Shown piece after piece: positions 40,561 through 51,516 of a stretch of DNA of 64,000 nucleotides. Source of the stretch: Neoarius graeffei (Eukaryota; Chordata; Actinopteri; Siluriformes; Ariidae); the NCBI RefSeq assembly GCF_027579695.1, contig NC_083577.1, forward strand, positions 38,665,198-38,729,197, read 5' to 3'. The notes beneath the pieces are model-generated. The model did no database searches and was not told the DNA's origin. It was given only the letters and a program-made list of their open reading frames with translations. The translations under genes were made by a program, and so were the position numbers. The stretch's first letter is position 1. Every line of letters begins with the position of its first letter.

Positions 40561-41544
40561 CTCCTTCCACACTGGTCACTCCAATTCTGCATTTCACTGC
40601 TGCGTATCTGCTCATTCCTCCTAATTCTTTAGAACCTGCATTTACTGTATGCCATTTGTTTGCAGAAGAGGGTATGTTACGGGAGGGGATGGTGGAGGTG
40701 GCGGATAATTATTTCAATGTTTTAGAATTTCCATCAAAATATATATGGCAAACATATACTGTTTGAAACCTTAGACCCTCAGGAATCTATTTATACCCAC
40801 CAATAGTGATATTGTTTTGTGCATTAACAAAATGTGGGGTGTGCAACAAAAGGTCTATCATATGTTTCATTTGTTGAAAGACAATAAAAAAGCCCAATTT
40901 TTCCTTAATGATTTCTTTAGTTCCAACACTTGAAAGTGGAAGAGTATTAGATAGACATAAAGTGTTTTTATAAAACAATTATCAAAAATGAAACTTATTT
41001 TTCCATTTACTGTCAGTATTCTTTTAATGACTAAACTGAGCTTATTAAATATCCTATTAAACATCCTATTAAACTTGATGTGACAATGACAAAAATGCCC
41101 TTTTCCACATTTTTATTTCCAAAACTGCAGTGATGGTACTTTGTACTGAAATTAGGCAAACAAATGCCATTGAAAAGTATTTACAGCTATGGTTACCAAC
41201 ACTTTCTATCACTATGACTACAGTTAAAATAAAGTAGCAATAAAAAAAGTAATAAAACATGGATTTTCAATTTCCCTTTCCCTATAAGGACAAAAAATAG
41301 CTTTTATAAAACAATTATCAAAAGTGAAATATTTGAATTACAGTCAGTTGTATTCATCCACCAATAATTTCAAAGGACTAAATGTCCGTCAAACTTTGTG
41401 ACACTGACAAAAACGCTGTTTGCCACAAACCTCGTCACCATATGTACATTTTAAACAAATATGACATATATTTTCCTTTTATCTGTTAGCAAAACCGCAA
41501 TATTTTCAGCTTGCTTTTCAGCAACCTACTTAAATCTGTCTTGC

Positions 41545-43266
41545 TTAGTCTAGAGTCCAGTAAAGGCGGTTGTAGCGCAGCAAGAGCACCTGTTCAAAGT
41601 GCTTGTCTGTCATGCGGTTTCGGTGAGGGCTGAAAACAAGTCCTCCATGGCTAAACAGCCGTTCAACAGGAGCACTTGATGGCAGAGTGGTATTATACTT
41701 TAAGAAGAGAGCTCTGATTGTTGGGTATGTTTTTAATGAGGCCAATGTCTTATCTGGATCCTGAAGGTACCGTTGCACTTCTTCCTCTGCTGTAGAACTG
41801 GTCTCCTGTGCACTCTGAAAACAGAAAAAAGTGTCATCGTCTTCTGGCTCATTTCCCATTGAAGCATGTCCAGTGGCGCTGGTTGGTTCTGTGTTGGTTG
41901 GATCTGTGTTGAGGAGACGAGCCTCCTGGACCATTGTTCTTTTCATGGACTCTCTCTCATCATCAGCAAGCCACCAGAGTCGGAATTTGGGGATGGTTGA
42001 TGCTGCCATCCTTGCCTCGTGAGAGACCAATACAGCTGCAAATCGAGTGTCAATAGCTTTGATGACTGCTAAGAGTATATGGGATGAGAATTGCACTTGT
42101 GCCACCTTCTCAGATAACTTGGCTTTCAAACTCAGAAGGGTGGGGATCACATATCCAAAATAACAGTTCTTTTCCCCCTGGAGCAGGTTGATTGAGTGGG
42201 CAAGTGGTTTTAGGATTTTTGTGTACTCTTTGAGAAACAATGTTTCTTGAGGATGAAGTTTTGCCACCTTCAGTTGGTCACAAATTTCATTGAGCTGATT
42301 TTCAGGAAGGCTCATTAGTTTCTCAATTGCATTATACTCCGAACTCCACTTAGTCACGCAAGGAACAACACATCTCATTTGGGCGACTTCTTCAATGATG
42401 TCAGCAGCACCTGATGAGCGATGGGACTTGTTCCAGATGGCAGCACATTTTGCCATTGCACTCCTGTACAACTTTCTGGAAAGCCCCTGAGAAGCAGCTT
42501 TTTCAATGTCAGTTGTGGCAATGAGATTTAACGTGTGTGCAGCACATCGATGGTGTGGTGGCAAGAAGAAGTTAAGCTAGTCATTCTCTTGGTCTTCATC
42601 GAGTGCTGTATTGACATCGGCAAACTGCACCTCATCATTTTCTTCTGCATCATCTTCTGTCTCTGAATCTCCATATTTGCTGAAAGCTTTGACAAAATTA
42701 CTCCCATTGTCAGTCACTGTGGCAGTGACCTTGCCTTGAATATGGAACTCTGCATGAACTTGACTGATTTTGGCAGCAATGACTTCAAAGGTGTGACGGC
42801 CTCTGATTCTCGCACATGCCAGTGCAGCAGACTTGCGATCCAAGCTATCAGACTCAATCCAGTGGCATGTGATGCCTATAAAGCTACGGTGATTAGCAGT
42901 CCATATGTCTGTGGTGGTGCACACATATTCAGGATTTTCAAGGATTCTGGTTTGATTTTCTTTCATTTTTTCAAAGCTTTTCTCAATTTGTAGCATTAGT
43001 GTTTTTCTGCATACTGGGGTCCTTCCCCCACTTAAGCCTTCAACCAACTGGCGGAAGGTGGTATTCTCAACAGCAGAAAAGGGCTGAACTTCATTAATTA
43101 TGTAATCAAAAACCAATGAATTCACTTTCCTTTGTGTGATGGCTGGAGTGGTAAGTATGGCTTGTTTGAGAGGAGGAGGGGTCTCTCTGCTACTTTCTCC
43201 ACCAACATGATCCATGTTTGCCTTGGGTACACTGTGAAGACTGTGCATGGCTCTGGGATGAACCCT
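41545..43266 (-). pseudogene. hAT transposase, main exon
   Basis: One frame from the acceptor CCCTTAG|AG at 43266 to the stop at 41545, broken only by a TAG at 42577-42579. It shows TTTDIWTANHRSFIGITCHW (RNase H-like core with first Asp), TATVTDNGSNFVKAF (second Asp), an acidic EDDAEENDE insert, RCAAHTLNLIATTDIE, then the C-terminal hAT dimerisation region with SSAPVERLFSHGGLVFSPHRNRM. About 570 residues, usual for hAT transposases. It cuts and pastes elements with CAG-type ends. The TAG makes this copy non-functional unless read through. Confidence 0.88.
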
Positions 43267-44049
43267 CTAAGGGAAAAAAAAGACAAAAAACAAACAAAAA
43301 AACATTATTGATAGTGACATGCTTTCTATATGAGATCACAGCTGCCTTTAATCATGTCCAGTTGGCATTCCTTTCAGAACAAATTAACATACTTGGAGTG
43401 TACTACATTAACCAACACTGTAATTCCAAATACACACAAGGGAAATAATTCTATATCTAAACTAAAAGTATATTGCTAGCTAATGTTAACCACATACCAT
43501 AAACCATACCATGTATGTTATTTGCTAATATTAACCACAAATAGCCTACACAAAGGCTAGAGAATCGTTTTGTCAATCTCTTTAAAAAACATTATTATCA
43601 TCATCATCATTATCAACAACAAGTAGATTCGACAAGGGCAGACCTGTACTAAATGAGTGCAATATTCCAAAATGACCACTCGTGACATTGTAGGCTAGTA
43701 GCATATCGGGGCAACTTGCTAGTTGAATATGAAAGGACTAAATATGAGAGGACTAAAGCAGAGTCCATCAGAATTTTGGTTCCACAAGGCAACATAATGT
43801 TTGAACTTAGCTAAGTCCTGTTATATTACTAAGGCCAAATAAAAAAAATAGTGTGTTTCCGGTAACCCGACCGATCGAGAATTTCCGCGTCGAAATTGCC
43901 GACCGTAAAGTTTTATTACAAATTTCCCTCGATATTTTAGTGTAAGCGGTGTTAGTTTGTCATAATTTTTTGTTTCAACACATTCAAGTTGTGAAAGAAA
44001 CGATAAAAAGTAAAATGTTTCGCCACTTCTATGAGCCCTCCTGCATAAA

Positions 44050-44170
44050 CATGGAAGCGCACTTGTATACTGAAGGAGGAAGGAAAACTGAGCCGAGCCG
44101 CCATTTTGAATCCTCATTCAAGGCTGTAATGCAAATTGCTTCCTTTTCAGTATACAAGTGCACTTCCATG
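44050..44170. repeat. 121-bp foldback element in the hAT intron
   Basis: Arms catggaagcgcacttgtata and, inverted, catggaagtgcacttgtata face each other over about 30 bp; the centre includes gccgccattttgaatcctca. It could be a very small MITE. No target duplication was identified. Confidence 0.7.
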
Positions 44171-44894
44171 GCAGGGAAAAACACTACATTTTGCCGCCTA
44201 TGTAGTCCCCTATTTATACAAATAGGAGTCATTCAGGATTCAGCCATGTTTTTGCTCGGTGTTTTTGCTCGACCCAAGTTCTACAGTAGGCTAGGCTAGG
44301 CCGTCTGCTTTTAATGGAAGTAGCCTAGCCTAGGACGTTATTTTCACGTTATTTATTGATAAGGTGTTTTCACGTTATTACATGAAAATATCATGAAATA
44401 TCGCTTCCGTAGATCATAACTCGAACTCTCGCGATATTTTTTTTATTCGTTTAAAGATTTAAAACACTTATTTTATTATGATGTGTGGTATAAAGGATTC
44501 TGTGCCAAAATACTATTTTGTAAGATGTTTACTTGTGTTAATTTTTTCGAACAAAATAAAAAAAAAATTAAGAAAAAAAAAACTTTCCTACCTCCCGACC
44601 TTATTTTAGTATTTCATGTTACTGGAAACACACTATTTTTTTTTTTTGGCCTAATACTCGATAAGACCCACCTAGTTTGGTTTCATAAAAAGCAAGCACA
44701 TGACAAAAACGGACGATTCTTTGCTAACACCAGCTAGCAAGATTTGCTTGATGGAGTAGCCTTTATGCTAATGTTAAAATCACGCAAATAGGCTACTATT
44801 ATGTTCCTGAAGTGGCACACAACCTACATTACCAGATACACACAACTAAAACAATCTAGTTGCAGTAGGCTAACGTTTGATTTTTAAAACTTAC

Positions 44895-45149
44895 TGTTAG
44901 ATGTTTGCTCAGGTTAGATGTAGAGTCTCTGGATGTGGACAGCAGCTTGGTCGCTGGCAAGCAGAGTTTACACTGCACGGTCAGATTCCGCTCATCTTTG
45001 TGTCCTTTAAATATAAAGTGGTGCCTTAATTTCCAGGAGAAAAACACGTTCTTGCCCGTGAGGTGGCTCTGCTCTTGCTCCTCATGGTGGGTTGGTTTGG
45101 GCTCCTCGTCCTCTTCCATTGTGTGATTGTGACTGACTGATGCTGCCAA
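44895..45149 (-). CDS. hAT transposase, first exon (BED finger)
   Basis: From MAASVSHNHTMEEDEE (another Met at residue 11) to the donor ACA|GTAAGT at 44895/44894. It encodes VFFSWKLRHHFIF, then C-K-L-C and STSNLSKHLT. The second zinc ligand pair is completed only after splicing: the next exon starts RVHP, giving H-x4-H. The intron is about 1.6 kb. BED fingers bind transposon ends. Confidence 0.82.
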
Positions 45150-45433
45150 CGTTAACCGCTCTTGCTTGCGTTCTATTTCTGTTTGGGTTTTCGGCGGCCG
45201 CGGCTATCACTGTTTTTCCCGCGGCGCGGTGACGTCATGCGGTAGCCCTCTATAGCCTAAAATGTGAAAAGGGAAGTACCGCCGTGTAATCCATTTATTT
45301 CAACAAAGTAACTGTAATCCGATTACCACTTATTAAAACAGTAACTGTAACAGATTACAGTTACTCATGATTTGTACTCTGATTACGTAACGCCGGTACA
45401 TGTAATCCGTTACTCCCCAACACTGCCTGCAGC

Positions 45434-46381
45434 ATAGGTCATAGTCTCAGAACAGGCCTAGTTAATTTCTGACAATCCAGAGCCAAGGCCAATGAGCAGA
45501 CGAACAGGCTAAACTGACTGTCTGCTAACTGCACAGAGTCGTCACTCAGAGTCCACTACATCGAGACTGTGTCTGTTCCCCGAGCTCAACAAAAAAGTAG
45601 AAATACTCAGAGAGTTTGTTCCAGTAACGTAATCAATATAAAATTAGATCATACTGACTGGACAGCTGCTGTCAGCACCTTTGATCTAAAGGTGGGGCTA
45701 TTAAATATTAGATCTCTTACATCAAAAGCGCTAATGGTTAATGAACTTATTACTGATCAGGAGTTTAATGTACTTTGTTTAACAGAAACATGGATTAAGC
45801 CAAATGAATATATAGCATGAAATGAAGCTAGTCCTCCTTGATACAGTTATATACACCAGCCTCGTCTAACTGGCAGAGGAGGAAGCATCGCGGTTATTTA
45901 TAATGATTATCTAGGTATAACACAAAAACCTGGTTATAAATTTAATACATTTGAAGTTCTTCATACTCATATAATGTATGTAGCCTCAAAAAATAGGTCT
46001 ACCCAGTTAATTCCGTTACTTATTATTTACAGGCCCCGGGGGCCATATTCTGAGTTAATTTCTGAATTTGCAGATTTTAGCTCAGATCTGGTTATTTCCT
46101 TAGACAAAGCTTTAGTTGTCAGAGATTTTAATATTCACTTTGATAACCCAGAAGACCCTTTGAAAACAGCGTTTGTGTCCATTTTAGATTTAGTAGAGGT
46201 TAATCAGAGTGTCATAGGACCGACCCATAATGGTGGTCACACCCTCAATCTAATACTAACATTCAGGGTAAACGTAGAAAATATAGTCATACTTCCACAG
46301 TCTGAAGTTATCTCAGATCATGATCTCATCTCATTCAAAATATGTCTGAGTAATAATATATGCACCTCACCATGCTACTGA
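45434..46381 (+). pseudogene. LINE endonuclease region
   Basis: After the hAT, the LINE reads [30 protein letters not shown] (Glu of the APE active site), a stop, GGSIAVIYND, a frame change, VVRDFNIHFDN (GDFN is altered to RDFN), and ISDHDLISF. This is the APE-like endonuclease of CR1/L2 LINEs with at least two stops and one altered residue. Confidence 0.8.
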
Positions 46382-46584
46382 ATTAAACGTACATTCACGT
46401 AAACTACTGCACAGAGCCTTATAAATGATCTCCCAGAGTTATCAACTTTGATTGGGTCACTGTCAGCCCCTGCAGAACTTGATCAGGCACCTGAATGCTT
46501 AGAGTCAACATTCTGCCATACCTTAGATAATGTAGCTCCTCTTAAAAGGAAAATGGTCAGAGACAAAAAAATTAACACCCTGGT

Positions 46585-47992
46585 ATAATGAGCATCACGT
46601 GGCAGTCGGGGACAGTGCCTCTGGAGTGGCAGACTGGGGTGGTGGTCCCTCTTTATAAGAAAGGGGACCGGAGAGCGTGCTCCAATTATAGGGGAATCAC
46701 ATTTCTCAGCCTCCCCAGGAAGGTTTACTCCAGGGTACTGGAGAGGAGAATTTGGCCAATAGTCAAACCTCGGATCCAGGAGGAACAATGCGGTTTTCAT
46801 CCTGGTCGTGGAACACTGGACCAGCTCTATACCCTTCATAGGGTGCTTGAGGGTTCATGGGAGTTTGCCCAACCAGTCCACATGTGCTTTGTGGATCTGG
46901 AGAAGGCATTCAACCATGTCCCTCGTGGTATTCTGTGGGGGGTGCTTCAGGAATATGGGGTTCGGGGCTCTTTGCTAAGGGCTGTCCGGTCCCTGTACGA
47001 ACGGAGCAGGAGTCTGGTTCACATTGCCGGCAGTAAGTCAGACCTGTTCCCAGTGCATGTTGGACTCCAGGCAGGGCTGCCCTTTGTCACTGGTTCTGTT
47101 CATAATTTTTATGGACAGAATTTCTAGGTGCAGCCAGGGGCCGGAAGGAATCCTGTTTGGGAACCACAGGATTTCATCTCTGCTTTTTGCGGATGATGTT
47201 GTCCTGTTGGCTTCTTCAAACCAGGACCTTCAGCATGCACTGGGGCAGTTTGCAGCCGAGTGTGAAGTGGCTGGGATGAGAATCAGCACCTCCAAGTCCG
47301 AGGCCATGGTTCTCGACCAGAAAAGGGTGGCTTGCCCTCTCCAGGTTGGTGAAGAAGTCCTGCCTCAAGTGGAGGAGTTTAAGTATCTCGGGATCTTGTT
47401 CATGAGTGAGGGAAGGATAGAGCATGAGGTCGACAGGCGGATCGGTGCAGCCTCCACAGTGATGCGGCCGCTTTAACGGTCTGTTGTGGTGAAGAAGGAG
47501 CTGAGCCAAAAGGCGAAGCTCTCGATTTACCGGTTGATCTACGTTCCGACTCTCACCTATGGTCATGAGCTTTGGGTAATGACCAAAAGAACAAGATGGC
47601 AGATACAAGCGGCCGAAATGAGTTTCCTTCGCAGGGTGGCTGGGCGCTCCCTTAGAGATAGGGTGAGAAGCACAGTCACTCGGGAGGAGCTCGGAGTAGA
47701 GCCGCTGCTGCTCCACATCGAGAGGAATCAGCTGAGGTGTCTCGGGCATCTCTTTCGGATGCCTCCTGGATGCCTCCCTGGGGTTCCAGGCATTTCCCCC
47801 CGGGAGGAGGCCCCGGGAAGACCCAGGACACGCTGGAGGGACTATGTCTCTCGGCTGGCCTGGGAACGCCTCGGTGTTCTTCCCGAGGAGCTGGCTGAGG
47901 TGTCTGGGGAAAGGGAAGTTTGAGCTTCCATGCTCAGACTGCTGCCTCCGCGACCCGGCCCCAGATAAGTGGAAGAAGACGAGACGAGACAA
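46585..47992 (+). mobile_element. Rex3 (RTE-type) LINE fragment
   Basis: 5'-truncated Rex3 with reverse transcriptase in three frames: 46588-47127 has WQTGVVVPLYKKGDRRACSN, EEQCGFHPGRGT and CFVDLEKAFNHVPRG; 47024-47476 has LLFADDVVLLASS (catalytic box), EVAGMRISTSKSE and VEEFKYLGILF; 47486-47923 has SIYRLIYVPTLTYGHELWV and the [19 protein letters not shown] end. The 3' end has agacgagacgagac repeats. Rex3 is widespread in teleosts. It sits inside the CR1/L2 LINE. Confidence 0.9.
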
Positions 47993-48617
47993 TGTAAGTG
48001 ACCCTGTAGTTAACAATATAACTGTATCAGATCAGCAATTAGAATGTTTTACTCCCCTTAGAGAAATTGAATTACTTTCATTAATCTCCGCATCAAAAGC
48101 CTCAACTTTTGTACTAGATCCCTTACCTACATGTCTATTCAAACAGATAATACCTGAAGTAATTGAACCGCTTCTAAAAATAAAAAATCACTCTCTTAGG
48201 CTTGACTATGGACCCAAATCCTTTAAACTAGCAGTCATCAAACCCCTGATTAAAAACCCTGACCTTGATCCCTATCAGCTGTCCAATTATTGGCCAATAT
48301 CAAACCTCCCCTTTATCTCCAAGATCCTTGAAAAAGCTGTGGCACAGCAGTTATGCTTATATTTACATTGGAATAACATCCATGAAATGTATCAGTCAGG
48401 ATTTAGACCTCATCATAGCACAGAGACAGCTCTGGTTAAAGTAGTAAACGACCTACTGTTGGCATCTGATCAGGGCTGTGTCTCACTGCTTGTGTTGCTT
48501 GACCTGAGTGCAGCATTTGATACCATTGATCAGTCCATTCTTCTGGATAGAATAGAAAATGTTGTGGGAGTTAAGGGTAATGCTTTTATGGCTGAGGACT
48601 ACAGCCATAAAAGTTGA
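47993..48617 (+). pseudogene. CR1/L2 LINE reverse transcriptase, N-terminal half
   Basis: Continues the host LINE after Rex3: [73 protein letters not shown] and [20 protein letters not shown]. The catalytic (Y/F)xDD box and thumb are deleted; the 3' untranslated part follows. Confidence 0.85.
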
Positions 48618-48744
48618 CTTGCTAATTTTAGGACTGCAGTTGTCATGAACAGTTTTGCATTCAAGTTTCCATCAGTGAAGAGTTATAACATCAACGAAAC
48701 TGACTTCATGTTAAAACTGTTAATGTAATAGTCATGTTGTCTGT

Positions 48745-48975
48745 TGTTGCCCAAATGAGGATGGGTTCCTTTTTGAGTCTGGTCCCTCTCGAGGTTTCTT
48801 CCTCATGTTGTCTGAGGGAGTTTTTCCTTGCCACCATTGCCACAGGCTTGCTCATTGGAGATATATTAGGTATAAAATTAGCTCATGTTTTAAGTCGTTC
48901 AATTTCTGTAAAGCTGCTTTGCAACAGTGTTTATTGTTAAAAACACTGTACAAATAAACTTGACTTGACTTGTGC
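48745..48975 (+). repeat. CR1/L2 LINE 3' end
   Basis: Reference copy of the 3' end also found at 26507-26745 and 17836-17945. It closes with two TTGAC tail repeats, the usual short tandem tail of these LINEs. Confidence 0.85.
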
Positions 48976-49651
48976 CATACTGTGCTTCTGGGAGGTTGGA
49001 ATTCAGTAGGCAATTGCTGAAGTAGAACAAAAACAATTATTTTATCTTGGTCTGAGTTACGATTATACTAACAATTACGTCAGTAAAAGATTCTAACAAC
49101 AGCTGGTATTGGTAGTTATTAAGGTAAACAAAAACAGGTGGTCTGTTACAATCATCCCTTCACCATGTCCACTTGTCAGCTTGCCAAGATCTGAGTGGCA
49201 GTCCATGAAGTAGGAACTTTCACTTTCAGTGCTGGAGCCTGCAGGAGTGGGTGACGCATTGCACCATATGCATTATGTGTACAGTAGCTAGTGCACAGAA
49301 GCCAGGAATTTGTTAGGGTTCATTTCCAAAACTAAGCTGATCTAAAACTACAACCTTTTCTGGTTCTACCAGTATCAATTAGGACCATGTAGACCCTTTC
49401 TATTTTGTGCTACAATGTTAGGTAGAGGCGGGAGGTCAGTGCGCAATTACACACAGTGACTAATTTTTACTAAAATCACAGTATCTCTGCAGCCATAAAA
49501 GATTTTTTCAAAATTCCAAAACTATTTTCTTCTTAGGGCATCCTTTAACAGAGAACATATTTTCAGGTGAATAAAATCTGTTTAAAATTTTAAGGTAAAA
49601 TCCCTAAGCCAAGTTCTGTCAGCACACCTTCCAGGCAGGGGTTTACCAATC
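48976..49651. other. No feature recognised
   Basis: About 680 bp without coding support or recognised repeats. Confidence 0.3.
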
Positions 49652-49937
49652 TATAACCCCGATTCCAAAAAAGTTGGGACAAAGTACAAATTGTAAATAA
49701 AAATGGAATGCAATAATTTACACATCTCAAAAACTGATATTGTATTCACAATAGAACATAGACAACATATCAAATGTCGAAAGTGAGACATTTTGAAATT
49801 TCATGCCAAATATTGGCTCATTTGAAATTTCATGACAGCAACACATCTCAAAAAAGATGGGACAGGGGCAATAAGAGGCTGGAAAAGTTAAAGGTACAAA
49901 AAAGGAACAGCTGGAGGACCAAATTGCAACTCATTAG

Positions 49938-50493
49938 TGTTAGGACTGGGACTGTTTTGGCCTCTAGAGGCCGCTGTTATGTTTATCTTGTCATGGTTGT
50001 TTTGGCCTCTTGAGGCCACCACTGTGTTTTGTGTTTGTCTTGATTGCCTGTTTCCTGCCCCACCCTGTTCCTTAATGAGTTTGTGTATAAATACCCCTCT
50101 GTTTGTTCCCCTAGTCACGGAGTCTTTATGCTATGTTGTCTAGTGCTAGTTTCCTCTGTCCCACGTATCTTGCCTGTGCCCTTGTGTTTTTGATGTTTTT
50201 GCTTTCTTTGGACTTTGTATTTTTGATCTTCTGAGCGTTCTGCATTTTTGCCTTTCCTTTTGTTTTTTGGGACTTTGAACCTTTGGATATTTTTATTTTT
50301 GGCCATCTTCTGAACTTTTGGATTTTCTTTTTGTTTTTTCCATCGGATTGTATATATTGTAAATAAACTGTTTTTTGATACTCTACCTACACCTCACGCC
50401 TCTGCACGTGAGTCATCCCCCTGGTGGCCTAGTGGGGGTTTGCTGGATTATCACACCAGCGACCTGGGTTTGAATCCCAGCAAAACCCTAACA
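49938..50493 (+). repeat. Chromovirus 5' LTR
   Basis: 556 bp. It has tataaatacc near 50085 (TATA box), aataaac near 50362 (polyadenylation), and a tRNA-like segment at its 3' end. The sequence right after it, gaaagactccgtcatgac, does not start with TGG, so the primer mechanism is not the common one or the site is unusual. Confidence 0.93.
50425..50487 (+). other. tRNA-like segment at the LTR 3' end
   Basis: A-box-like tggcctagtggg at 50425-50436 and B-box-like ggtttgaatcc at 50467-50477. The B box lies in a perfect T-arm fold: 5-bp stem ctggg/cccag with a 7-nt loop. The other LTR has ggttcgaatgc at the same place; each copy departs from the tRNA B box at one different base. Confidence 0.6.
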
Positions 50494-50506
50494 GAAAGAC
50501 TCCGTC

Positions 50507-51516
50507 ATGACCGACTCAGCAGAGGCTTCTTCAACTGTCTACCTGGCTAACCTTCAGGGAATGATGGCCGAGTTAACATGCCTCGGATCCACCATGGACA
50601 CTCATGGACGGACTCTTGCAAGCCAACGTGAGACCCTTGCTCGCCATGAGGTACTGCTTCAGCAAATTGGGAAAACCCTGGCACAGCTGACTTCTCTGCC
50701 CCCATCTCCTGCTCCTGATTCTGCTCCAGCATCCGCTCCTTGGAGCAGGTGCCTCCTGCCATGCTGCCTCCTTCACCTCGCGAACCCAGCCTTCCTGCAC
50801 CACAGAGGTATGACGGCAAGCACAGTGAGTGTCGGGAGTTCCTTACCCAGTGCCAACTCACCTTTGAGCTCCAGCCTACCACCTACTCTACAGATCGCCG
50901 CAAGATTGTCTTTGTGATAACTTTGTTAACTGGTAAGGCACGAGCTTGGGTAACAGCCATCTGGCAGAGACAGGGACCCGAGTGCTCTGATTTCCAGCTG
51001 TTTTCGGAGGAGATGCTTTGTGTCTTCGATCAAGCAGACATCAGCAAAGATGCAGACAGAAAGCTCATGTCCATCTGGCAAGGAGGAAGCGTCGCAGACT
51101 ACGCCATCTCGTTCCGGACGCTCGCAGCAGTAAGTGGATGGAACGAGACTGCCCTGGTTTCAGCCTTTCACCATGGTCTGTCTGACCTCATCAAAGATGG
51201 TCTGGCCTCTATCAGATGCCCAAGTGACCTCGAAACACTGATTTCTCATGCCATTTGTCTGGACAACAGGATTAGAGAACGCCGCCAAGTACTGAGTCTC
51301 CCTGGCCTCACTGCCTCAACATGGAGCCCATCTACCTCCTCCAGTGACTGTCCAGAACCCATGCAAGTGGGCCGTACTCGCCTCTCCGCATCTGAGAGGG
51401 AGCGCAGAAGGAGGGATAAGTGCTGCATCTACTGTGGCAAGCCTGGTCACTTCCGAGCATCATGTCCCGAGCTCTCGGGAAAAGGACCGCCCCGTCCAGC
51501 CGAGGGAGGGTTGTGA
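50507..51516 (+). pseudogene. Chromovirus gag
   Basis: Starts MTDSAEASSTVYLAN 14 bp after the LTR, with LASQRETLARHEVLLQQIGKTL, a coiled-coil-like part. A frame change lies between about 50740 and 50800, after which RYDGKHSECREFLTQC, FVITLLTGKARAWVTAIW and GSVADYAISFRTLAA are typical Gypsy capsid. One zinc knuckle, CIYCGKPGHFRASC, is near the end. Pol overlaps it by about 100 bp in the -1 frame. Confidence 0.85.

Larger units (their letters stand above)
40152..45425 (-). mobile_element. Large hAT transposon with readable transposase
   Basis: 5274 bp. Ends cagtgttggga and, inverted, cagtgttgggga, with an exact 8-bp duplication, cctgcagc, at 40144-40151 and 45426-45433. Both ends carry many copies of GTAAT(C/T)-type motifs over 130-150 bp. 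The transposase lies on the minus strand in two exons. The element interrupts the LINE ORF1. Confidence 0.92.
38985..48975 (+). mobile_element. CR1/L2-type LINE, split by a hAT and a Rex3 fragment
   Basis: Plus-strand LINE: ORF1 at 39269-40151 and resuming past 45434, endonuclease at 45690-46380, RT part at 47999-48617 and a 3' end with ggtttcttcctcatgttgtc and tacaaataaacttgacttga at 48745-48975. The hAT (40152-45425) is removed cleanly by its 8-bp duplication. Rex3 replaces part of the middle. The RT is cut after [16 protein letters not shown] and lacks its catalytic box, so the copy is dead. Confidence 0.82.

Noticed and set aside
47216..48016. Minus-strand frame of 266 codons
   Set aside because: It is antisense to Rex3 reverse transcriptase and has no recognisable domain.
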